DNA of 64,000 nt from Sthenelais limicola (Eukaryota > Annelida > Polychaeta > Phyllodocida > Sigalionidae): the NCBI GenBank assembly GCA_942159475.1, contig OW804094.1:49844966-49908965 (forward strand). The letters run 5' to 3'. Position numbers and translations under genes: made by a program. Under the pieces are notes generated by a model that was not told where the DNA came from, made no database searches, and worked only from the letters and a program-made list of their open reading frames with translations. This document shows positions 22,850-31,131 of the stretch, piece by piece; within the stretch, counting starts at the first letter, position 1, and the number at the start of each line of letters is the position of its first letter.

Positions 22850-25473
22850 TAAGCAAAAGTTAAGTTATGAATATCAATTGGTTACGGCAGCCAACTTGGC
22901 AGCCATATTGGCAGCCATCTTGAATTTCTCAAAATACAGACTGGTGGCAATGCCCCACCTACCTATAAATCGCAAACAGCTTCATACTATACTAATCATA
23001 AAAAACAACTGTATTGACTACAGAGGAAACTTTCATAAGATATACTCCTTAAAAAAACCTCATTTTCCATAATTTAGTGACCTTGGATGACCTTGACCTT
23101 GGGATCAGTGTTTTTTTTAAAACAGATTTTATTTTGAAACAAAGGTGATACCTTTCAATGTCCGAAAGTATTTCTGCTGCAGATACAAATTACAGTAACA
23201 AAAGTATTAATCATCGGTTAAATGACTATTTCAAAATGAAACTCCTATCATAGGTCTTGTGTGTGCTAAAAATGGAAATTCTATTATTAATAAATCCAGA
23301 GATATGGATCAAAACATACAAAAAATGTTTGGTTCTATCTGGAGCTCAATGTCTAATAAGGTTAAAATCCCAACTATTGTTGGGTTTTTTGTTATCACAT
23401 TTGTTAGGCTGTTGTTAGGTCAATGCTTGGATCAGGCCACTTAAAATTGACTGCAGAGCTCATAATTTCACTGGCTTCCATATAGATTATTGTGAATGAG
23501 TTTGAGTCATATCCTGTCAAAAGTGGAAACATTCATTAGCCAAATTCCCCCAAAACGCCCAATTTTTCATCTTTTGTTGACCTAGAATGACCTTGACCTT
23601 GGGGTCAGAGGTCAAATTACTCTTTTAAAATGAAGGGTTCATTATAGGTAAAATGTGTGCAAAAATTGAAAATCTATTTTCAATGAATCAAAACATATGA
23701 CTCAAAAGGTTTTAAAAATATAATTTGGTGACTTTGACCCTTAATTTTGGAATGTTCCGCCATCTTGATTTTTGTAGACTTTTAGTATGTTGATAAGGAG
23801 CACTCAGAGTACCTAAAACCATTGAAGAACTTTCTATTGCAATTTGTTCTAGGTTGAACTCTATTTCTCCTGGTTGACTCTAGGTTGAACTCTATTTCTC
23901 CTGGACTATTATATATGTGATTTGTCTTATTTAGGAAAATGATGGAAAGTATTATTAACATGGTCTTATGGATCGCACCTGAGATAAAGAGACTTTTATG
24001 CCATTAAGTGGGATTTAGTGATGGGTCAATTGTTGACCTTTGACCCCATTTTAGGAGAATGATGCATGCTGGGATTTCTAAGTTTGGCGATTCAGATTGC
24101 CATGACATAGGCCATAAAAAACACCCTTATATTGGGCCTTCCTAGCCCTAGATTTTCCATGGTACAAAGTGTAATAACCAGTTTTGGACCTCCAATTTTT
24201 TTGTTTTTTTTCTGACCATTTGTGATTTAAGAGCAATTTAGTGATGGGTCAATTATTGACCTTTGACCCGATTCTTGGAGAATGATGCATGCTGGGATTA
24301 CTAAATTTGGCAATCCGGATTACTATGACATAGGCCATATAAAGAACCTTATTGGGCCTTCCTACCCCAAGATTTTCAATTGTCCAAAGGGTAAAACCAG
24401 TTATGGACCTCTAATTTTTGGTGTTTTTTCCACCATTTGACCTTCTATTTGGTGACCTTGACCTTGTCCAAGGTCAAACATTTTACAGGATTTGAAAGGT
24501 ATTTAATAGAAGAAGAATTGTTAAAAGTATCAACTAGGCTGCACAAATAACATCTGAGATAAAGAGACTTTCATGCCATTTAAGTGGGATTTAGTGACCA
24601 GTCAATTGTTGACCTTTGACCCTATTCTAGGACAATGGTGCATGCTGGGAATATTAAAATCAGAGAGCAAGGTTGCCATGACATATTCAATAAAAATAAA
24701 CTAATTGGACATGCTTACACTTTTAATCAGGGTGGGTAGAGGAGCTGTAACCAGGGTTATAACTTATTTTTTAGCTGAATTTTGCGCTTTGACCTTCACT
24801 AAGTGACCTTGACCTTTATCAAGGTCACACATTTTTTGGTAAATGGAAGGAATCCAGCAGAAGTATACACAGATGTAATATGAGAGGAATCATCAGAAAA
24901 GTTCAAGAGTTACAGAGGGAGACATTCATTTTTCAGATGGAGCTCTGAGATGCATGTTCCTTGACCTTTGACCCCATTCCAGGAGAACAATGCATGCTGG
25001 GACAATACAACTTGCAGATATTGGTTACTATGACAGCCACTCCATGGAACATTAAAAATCATCTGCTAGCTTCCTAAATTTAGCTTGTAAAATAAAGTGG
25101 AACATGGTCATATCCTAAGTTTCCAGTAATTTTAGCAGTTTTTTATTCCATTTAGTGACCTTGACCTTGACCTATGACAAATGCATGACAACAGAACAAA
25201 AGTCTCCTTAGAAGCTAACTACATACCAAAAAGAAAGGAAATCGCTGCGTATTTCACAAAGTTACAGCAAGAAAAGTCATTTTTCACATTATCCTTAAAT
25301 TGTGGTGACCTTTGACCTTTGACCCCTGATAAAAGGTCAAAGGGACACTTTTTAGAATGTAAGATCATCATATTTGGAATGTTCAGTATCTCAGCTTTCA
25401 TTTGATATCAAAAAACCTTTGTTGTACTACTTTTCACCAAAAACCCCCTTTTTCAAAACCCGCCCCAGGACTA
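22850..25473 (-). repeat. right arm of the giant element with extended repeat units
   Basis: 24270-25473 is the inverted partner of 4653-5840. Repeat units of the same kind continue inward to about 22850. TGACCTTTGACC blocks occur at about 24037, 24258, 24610, 24963 and 25308, and TGCATGCTGGGA blocks accompany most of them. The right arm thus has about twice as many units as the left. Confidence 0.8.
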
Positions 25474-25691
25474 GTCATCCTATAGAGTATATTAGCTACT
25501 TTATTAGTAATGGTCCACCCAGAAATACTGCAAATACTGCTTTTTTCTCAAAAGTTAAACTATCTAACTTAAAATATAGAAATACGTTTTATTAGAAATG
25601 CTGATGTTCCCTGTATTTGATCTCATCTTTTCAAATATGTGATGATATCTCAAAATCCATTTTTTGCGTAATTTTCCTGTAACGCATCACA
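25474..25691 (-). mobile_element. M1 MITE, right half of the split copy
   Basis: It begins with the repeated GTC and continues CATCCTATAGAG through the M1 body in reverse orientation to the terminus TTCCTGTAACGCATCACA. It complements the left half at 4594-4652. Confidence 0.8.
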
Positions 25692-26120
25692 TATTATTAT
25701 TACAAATATGGAAGCATATTTCTACTAACTGTCTCTTGTTTATCTCTTCCGTTTCCATGGCTACAATTCCCTAGAGGAACTAGGTGGAACTGGCATGAGG
25801 CTGTCAGAACATGTTTGCCCCAATGGCCCGTGGTATTGGTCGGGAGAAGTGTGGGCAATTAGCGCCTCTGGCGGACTGATTTGTCATTAGTAAATCCAAT
25901 AGCTAGAGGTTAACTGGGGGAGAGTGGTAAGGAATGCATGTCTAGGTGGATGGAGCAGTGCAAGTGGGGCCTATTGCATAAGAAACCCTTGCGTAAAGCT
26001 TTATTCTCAGTTATAACGTCTGTAAAAACCTAATATGTTCTACATTTTGTTCCAAGTCAGTTGACCAACGTTTGGGAGGATTTTGTCAAGTTATTTTGTC
26101 TACAGGGCGACCTCCACATT
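25692..26120. other. non-coding stretch
   Basis: A moderately GC-richer patch lies at 25790-25990. No ORF or repeat was recognised. Confidence 0.4.
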
Positions 26121-26183
26121 TGTGATGCGTTGCAGGAAAATGAGTCACAAATCGCAAAAGAATAATTTTGAGGTATCATCATA
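26121..26183 (+). mobile_element. M1 MITE fragment (left end)
   Basis: The terminus TGTGATGCGTTGCAGG and a TGAGTCA motif are followed by GAGGTATCATCAT. It stops at the T1 copy B insertion. Confidence 0.75.
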
Positions 26184-26187
26184 ATAT

Positions 26188-27715
26188 GGCCATTTCCACC
26201 AATTTGACAACATTTGGGCCCCAAGCACCCCCCTTAGTACCCAAAAATAATCTTTACATTAATCAGTTGATTTGTTATTTTCTATCAACCTTATATATAA
26301 TTATGTGCATTAAACTGCCAAGTTTGGAAACATTCTGATTATTAGTAAATCTTGTACAGGGGGGTCGAAAAACAGATCCCAAATATGAAAAACATGTCAA
26401 AAATAGCAAGTCGAATAATGGTACATATTTGTACATAAATGAGGATTTAAATTAAAGATGAATAAAACAAATATGCACATAATGTTATAAACTATTTTGT
26501 ACTTGATAGGCCTCGACATAAGGGTGACAGCAATTTTTAGTTTGTGAAAATATCCCCATTAGAAGGAAAGTTATAGCCAAATAACCATTCCAGTAATGGT
26601 AATGCAGCGGCAAGGGTTATTGACCCTGCCTATATACACATTATAACCGATTTTGTTTGGAATGTTCATACACATATATAATATCTATCCCACTTCGTTT
26701 CCTTGTTAAATTGACTATAAATATAAATACCTGTCTTAATTGTTCATGAAGGATGTATGCGAGTTGTTATAGTACTTAGAGACAAAAATGTTAGGGATTT
26801 TAGGGTCAAATGATGACCAAATGGTGGATTTGTTCATGCATTAAATTTCATTCATTTCTGATCCCCTAGATGTCGTTAATCTTCACATATGTCGTTAGTC
26901 TTCAAAACCCTATTTTCCTGTAATAAGCATGTAAAACCTAGTCGGAAATTTTAAATATTGATATGTATAGACAGATGTTACTCATAATTAATAATAAATA
27001 TCAAAGTTCATTATAAAAATGCTACCTCATATGACCATGAAATCGTTAATCTTCCTATGTTGTTAATCTTCATCACCACTGGTTCCCAATGTGGCTGGCA
27101 CCATGCATTTTGTCTGCTCAGGTCCAAGAAAAAATTTAACCAATACAGTTAATGTCCATTACATATCAAATCCTGTGAGTTTTATCATTATTTGTGATTA
27201 TTGGATAATTTTCATTTTTTTTTTCTAAATTCCACCTTATTGAAACGGGATGTCGTTAATCTTCACCAGGGGTACCCACATTTTTTTTGTTTGATTTTGA
27301 TGGTCTTTTGCCCCAAAATAATTTGTTGGCAATTTTTTTTTACACATTCACAGGTTCACGTAACCTACTATCACAACATATAAGAAACAATTTTTTTCTT
27401 ATATGTTGTGATAGTAACATTTCTAAATAATCTTCAAAATTGAACATTTAATGTTCAATTTTGAAGATTATTTAGAAATTTAACAATTCCTCGGACTAAT
27501 GGCAGTTAAAAAATACGGTTTTTGCCTCTAAAATGTGGTTTGAAAGAACAATAAAAAAAAATGGGGCTAAAAATGCCAAAAATGTGGTTCCACAGGTTGG
27601 TAGAACCATCCAATCAAAAAAAGAAATCAAATTAATGGTAATTAATTCGATTTAAGCCCATTTTATCACTTTCCACGGTTTGGGGCCAAATGTTGTCAAA
27701 TTGGTAGAATTGGCC
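26188..27715 (+). mobile_element. T1 TIR element, copy B (1528 bp, non-autonomous)
   Basis: It has the same ends as copy A (GGCCATTTCCACCAATTTG and its complement) and aligns along the whole length. At the three positions where copy A has CGTGACGGCACACRAC, copy B has ATGTCGTTAATCTTCAC-type words: two at 26868-26905, two at 27041-27075, one at 27250-27268. Flanks are ATAT on the left and ATTT on the right, so the target duplication is imperfect. No ORF is present. Confidence 0.85.
27366..27477. repeat. double hairpin inside T1 copy B
   Basis: 27366-27416 is a hairpin with 22-bp perfect arms. 27421-27477 is a second hairpin with 27-bp arms. Copy A has only one strand of each arm here, so copy B gained an inverted local duplication. 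Confidence 0.8.
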
Positions 27716-28140
27716 ATTTGCATATGAGAATAGCTAAAAAGGCCTCTTTTTTGGCTTAAAATACTAAAAATGTCCCCATTTGACCTCTAGATGACCTAAT
27801 TAGCATGGTACAAGGCTTCCTATTGGCTAAACCACTAGCCACGCCCCCTTTTGACCTGACATGCATATGAGAAGAGCTAGAAAGGCCTCTTTTCGGGCTT
27901 AAAATACTAAAAATGCCCCCATTTGACCTCTAGATGACCTAATTAGCATGGTACAAGGCTTCCTATTGGCTGAAACCACTAACCCCGCCCCCTTTTGACC
28001 TATAGATGACCTAATTAGCATGGTAGATGGCTTCCTATTGGCTAAACCACTAGCCACGCCCCCTTTTGACCTCATTTGCATATGGGAATAGCTCAAAAGG
28101 CCTTTTTTGTGCTTAAAATACTAAAAACGCCCCCATTTGT
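27716..28140 (+). repeat. tandem array, unit about 143 bp, with CCAAT and CACGCCCCC motifs
   Basis: Units start GCATATGRGAATAGCT at about 27719, 27862 and 28078, with a partial unit between. Each unit has CCTATTGGCTAAACC (an inverted CCAAT box), with CCACGCCCCCTTTTGACC following in two of the three cases and a CCCCGCCCCC variant in the other. A 65-codon minus-strand ORF follows from the repetition. Confidence 0.8.
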
Positions 28141-28433
28141 ATTACAGACATTTTCAGGACAAAGGTCATAGACCTAAGCAACCCAAAACAGTGCGGTTGG
28201 CAGAAGAAAGAAAAGGTTTTTTTTATTTTCTATTTTTGCCTTCATGTTATTAAAAACCGCTAAGGGTCTTGTAATATCAGCATTTGGATGAGATTTAACT
28301 TAGAATATATTATTTCTTTGAATAATTATAATCTGCACATGTATATTCTTCAAGTTATCTATATTAATATATATAGCATAATTTTCATGCAATATATTTG
28401 ATGAACTATTCCAAATTAACCCAAGGGAAAATA
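28141..28433. other. AT-rich non-coding stretch
   Basis: Nothing recognised. Confidence 0.4.
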
Positions 28434-28628
28434 TGTTACATGAAGATTGGGTATCTATTAGACTTAGATCTATTGTATACTACAAAGAGAATAAATGAGA
28501 AGGTGTAAAGGGTATGATCCGAAGATCTAGAATGTATGTTTATTGTAGTCTAAAATACAGGTAGGTGCTTGGTCCATGTGGCTATTGTTGATTGGAGGAA
28601 TATTGAAGTAGGTAAAGGTGCTACCTGA
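28434..28628 (-). repeat. 3' LTR-like direct repeat (195 bp, truncated)
   Basis: Base-for-base equal to 29575-29769 by eye. The gag-like ORF runs into it and stops at 28550. Confidence 0.75.
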
Positions 28629-29494
28629 TTGTGTTGAATATTTTGTAGTATAAATGCCTGCCAATCGGCTTCTGTTATCGGCATAGGTGTTTGGAATACC
28701 TCCTGGTCCCCTGGGGTTTGGGCTACTGTTCTTCTCCTTCCTAAAATAGGCCTTATCCCCTGTATAGGAGTTTCATTCGTATCCACTGTACCTGGGGGTC
28801 TCCCTAAGTATAGTCGGGGGATTCTATTATCATTTATTATTAATTGTTGTCGTCCCTGTCCAGGTTCTATCCTCATCACATCCTGCACGGGAGAGTTGCG
28901 TTGTAACTCTTGCGGCTGGGCCACACCTATTTGAATTCTGTCAGGCGTGTCTGGTGGTTGGCCCCTATTCTGTTGTTGCCCAGGGGCTTGATTGGGGGGT
29001 ACCGGTGCGGCTTCTGGTATTACTTCTGGCCGCTCCCGCATTGGCATCTGCTCCTGGTTTGGCTGCTCCTGTTGCCTACCCGCACCCCCTTGGTCCTCTT
29101 CTGGTAAATTGTTTTGTTCATTATGTATTATATTTTCCCCTGGAACATTCTGGTGGATTTCCTCTCTGACATCATTTATAATATTTTCCCCTGGTAAATT
29201 CTGTTGGTTAATATCTCTGATATTTTCTTCTGGTAAATTTTGTCGAATGTTGGGCACTATATTAACAGGTTCTTCATATACATTTTCCTGTTGTTCTTCT
29301 CCCCTTTCACCTCTTTCTTCAAAATCCAATACAGTTCTAACCTGATCTGGTTCTGGATTTCTCATTCTTGTGACTTCATTAATCGCTTTCCTTTCTCTTC
29401 TGGTTGTCCTCTGAGGGATTCTGGCCAGTCGTTCTACTGAATCCAACAATCTATCGAACAATGCTCTATTCTTATCCTTTTCTTTTCCTGCCAT
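28550..29494 (-). CDS. gag-like Gln/Glu/Asn-rich ORF of the short LTR element
   Basis: The 314-codon ORF starts at an ATG about 80 bp inside the 5' LTR. The N-terminus (about 1-50) is basic and helical (KEKDKNRALFDRLLDSVERL). A low-complexity middle follows, with four NLPEENI/NVPGENI-type repeats at about 85-135, then a Pro/Gln-rich part and a C-terminal WQAFILQNIQ helix. No zinc knuckle, protease or capsid domain is recognisable. The position after the primer site argues for gag, but a host or unrelated repeat ORF cannot be excluded. The last ~26 codons come from the 3' LTR repeat. Confidence 0.5.
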   Translation of the reverse strand: MAGKEKDKNRALFDRLLDSVERLARIPQRTTRRERKAINEVTRMRNPEPDQVRTVLDFEERGERGEEQQENVYEEPVNIVPNIRQNLPEENIRDINQQNLPGENIINDVREEIHQNVPGENIIHNEQNNLPEEDQGGAGRQQEQPNQEQMPMRERPEVIPEAAPVPPNQAPGQQQNRGQPPDTPDRIQIGVAQPQELQRNSPVQDVMRIEPGQGRQQLIINDNRIPRLYLGRPPGTVDTNETPIQGIRPILGRRRTVAQTPGDQEVFQTPMPITEADWQAFILQNIQHNQVAPLPTSIFLQSTIATWTKHLPVF

Positions 29495-29574
29495 TTTTCT
29501 TGATTAAATCCGTTTCTTAAAGATATTGGGGACTAGCTCCTAGATACTCTAGGATGAGCCGGGTTCTACTCCAG

Positions 29575-29778
29575 TGTTACATGAAGATTGGGTATCTATT
29601 AGACTTAGATCTATTGTATACTACAAAGAGAATAAATGAGAAGGTGTAAAGGGTATGATCCGAAGATCTAGAATGTATGTTTATTGTAGTCTAAAATACA
29701 GGTAGGTGCTTGGTCCATGTGGCTATTGTTGATTGGAGGAATATTGAAGTAGGTAAAGGTGCTACCTGAGTTCTTACA
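29575..29778 (-). repeat. 5' LTR of the short LTR element
   Basis: 204 bp with TG…CA ends on the minus strand. It carries the 195-bp repeat plus a 9-bp TGTAAGAAC start absent from the other copy. Confidence 0.6.
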
Positions 29779-29797
29779 TGCTACCGTATATTTAAGG

Positions 29798-29916
29798 AAT
29801 AATTTCCGAGGTTTTTTCTGCTCGCGGTGTCTATAGCGTCAGGGAGTTCGAGGGCGAAGCCCGAGAATTCCCTGACGCTATAGACACCGCGAGCAGAAAA
29901 ATCCGAGGAAATTATT
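29798..29916. repeat. 119-bp near-perfect palindrome
   Basis: Arms of about 58 bp (AATAATTTCCGAGG outermost, CGAGGGC at the centre) pair around a 3-base loop near 29857 with only one or two mismatches. The GC-rich core GCGGTGTCTATAGCGTCAGG is unlike its AT-rich surroundings. It would form a cruciform or a long RNA hairpin. Confidence 0.9.
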
Positions 29917-30264
29917 GCTTTTAGAAGAGAATTGATGAGATTTCCTTAATGTTAGAGCAAAAAAGATAGACAAACCTTCTTTATTCCGTCCAAAAACATC
30001 CAAAAACATCCAAAATATCACGCAAAAGCCATGCGAGTCGTGAGCCTTTCTATGAGACCGGAAGTGATTTCCCTAAAACGATGCTTTGGATAGCAAGCAG
30101 CGGAACCTTGCGAAAACACGGCGGCTGGCTGAACGTAAACATTAGCGAATACGCACCTCTGATTGGCTGTTTCTCCGCTAAGCCCCGCCCACTTCACTTA
30201 GCCAGCCGTCGTGGTATCATGCAGTTTCCGACTAACGCGGCAAGCATCGGGCACTTCCGGTTCT
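29917..30264. other. CpG-bearing non-coding stretch
   Basis: It includes two GGCTGGCTGA/CAGCCAGCC-type words and CCGCCC motifs at about 30180. A 75-codon ORF at 30081-30308 has no motif. Confidence 0.4.
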
Positions 30265-30412
30265 CGAATGCCGTGTTGCGTGTCTCTAGGGACTTAAAAA
30301 AGAAATAAATAAAAGATTTGAATCGGTAGAAATGATTTAAATAGTGTTTGAGCCCGATAGCCAAGATTTAGTCGACGGGAATCAAGCAATAAATGAATGG
30401 CGAGTTCAGAAC
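30265..30412 (+). repeat. duplicated unit, copy 1
   Basis: About 148 bp from CGAATGCCGTG to GCGAGTTCAGAA recur at 30575-30722 with few changes. The body includes GACTTAAAAAAGAAATAAAT and TTTAGTCGACGGGAATCAAG. Confidence 0.85.
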
Positions 30413-30574
30413 CTATACGTGCGACCGGAAGAGATGTGGAGACCCTTCGGCATAGCGACTCATGTGCACATTCACTTGGCTTTGCATTGTGTACGGTGGC
30501 CTATATAGCGCACGGAGGATTTCATTCGAAAGTGACCCGCACGTCAACCAACGAAGCATCAGACTTTCGATTTA

Positions 30575-30722
30575 CGAATGCCGTGTCCGTGTGTCTAGGG
30601 ACTTAAAAAAGAAATAAATAAAAGATTTGAATCGGTAGAAATGTTTTAAATAGTGTTTGAGCCCGATAGCGAAGATTTAGTCGACGGGAATCAAGTAATA
30701 AATGTATGGCGAGTTCAGAAGC
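30575..30722 (+). repeat. duplicated unit, copy 2
   Basis: Offset 310 bp from copy 1. The tRNA-derived sequence lies 50 bp downstream of this copy. Confidence 0.85.
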
Positions 30723-30772
30723 CTGTGTATGGTATCAGTACGCTAGCAAAATTCAGCCGCGATCATCCACCA

Positions 30773-30845
30773 AGCACCATAGCGTAGTGGTTATGTTGTT
30801 CGCCTTCGGCGGAGAACGTTGAGGGTTCGAGTCTCGTCAGGTCCT
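30773..30845 (+). tRNA. tRNA-derived sequence (pseudo-tRNA or SINE head)
   Basis: An A box TAGCGTAGTGG (30780-30790) and a near-perfect B box GGTTCGAGTCT (30824-30834) have tRNA-like spacing. The 5' AGCACC pairs with the 3' GGTCCT in the acceptor stem except at one position. The anticodon loop would be CTTCGGC (anticodon TCG, Arg), but the anticodon stem has mismatches and the T stem is weak. A functional tRNA is unlikely. A tRNA-derived SINE head or pseudogene fits better. It could still recruit Pol III. Confidence 0.5.
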
Positions 30846-30881
30846 TTAGCTTGTTTTTCATTCTATACTTGGCAGCGTTGG

Positions 30882-31131
30882 GTTGATCTATGGGGAAGTC
30901 TTGATCTATGGAGACGGAAGTCTTGATCTATGGAGACGGAAGTACGGAAGTCTTGATCTATGGAGACGGAAGTCTTGATCTATGGAGACGGAAGTACGGA
31001 AGTCTTGATCTATGGAGACGGAAGTCTTGATCTATGGAGACGGAAGTCTTGATACTGATCTATAGGGAGTCTTGAGACTGAACTATAGGCTTGATACTGA
31101 TCTATAGGGACGGATCTATGGGGACGGAAGT
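30882..31131 (+). repeat. 22-bp minisatellite
   Basis: About ten units of TCTTGATCTATGGAGACGGA, some with an extra TACGGAAG. The later units have deletions. Confidence 0.9.

Larger units (their letters stand above)
4653..25473. mobile_element. giant composite TIR element, about 20.8 kb, non-autonomous
   Basis: The segment begins TAGTCCTGGGGCGGG and ends with its reverse complement. The terminal ~0.9 kb of the two arms is near-identical in inverted orientation, and homology continues with more divergence to about 1.2 kb. It interrupts a single M1 MITE with GTC on both sides. No transposase of its own is visible. The interior holds a gag-only LTR retrotransposon, decayed and intact copies of a 1.5-kb TIR element, a minisatellite field and a Ngaro-like retrotransposon. 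Long repeat-built arms recall foldback-type elements, but the 3-bp duplication does not match the longer ones known for Drosophila FB or sea-urchin TU elements. Alternatives are two independent site-specific insertions, or a rearrangement or assembly join. Confidence 0.65.
28434..29778 (-). mobile_element. short degenerate LTR retrotransposon
   Basis: Two identical 195-bp direct repeats (28434-28628 and 29575-29769) flank a 946-bp interior on the minus strand. The 5' copy extends 9 bp further to 29778, giving a 204-bp LTR of form TG…CA. Just inside it is a TGG…AGAACCCGG primer-site-like stretch, then a gag-like ORF. There is no polypurine tract, no pol and no matching target duplication, and the 3' repeat lacks its first 9 bp. 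A deletion joining gag to the 3' LTR explains this best. Confidence 0.6.

Noticed and set aside
4725..25401. Identical-looking 60-codon ORFs at 4725-4907 (plus) and 25219-25401 (minus)
   Set aside because: They match because they lie in the two inverted arms, and the ~350-bp repeat units are non-coding.
28910..29345. Plus-strand ORFs of 65-117 codons
   Set aside because: Antisense to the gag-like minus-strand ORF and rich in Leu/Ser/Cys by complementarity.
30773..30845. Functional tRNA-Arg(TCG)
   Set aside because: The anticodon and T stems do not pair properly, so it is listed only as tRNA-derived.
30882..31131. Regular repeats that could suggest a CRISPR array
   Set aside because: Units are contiguous with no unique spacers, and the context is eukaryotic. 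It is a minisatellite.
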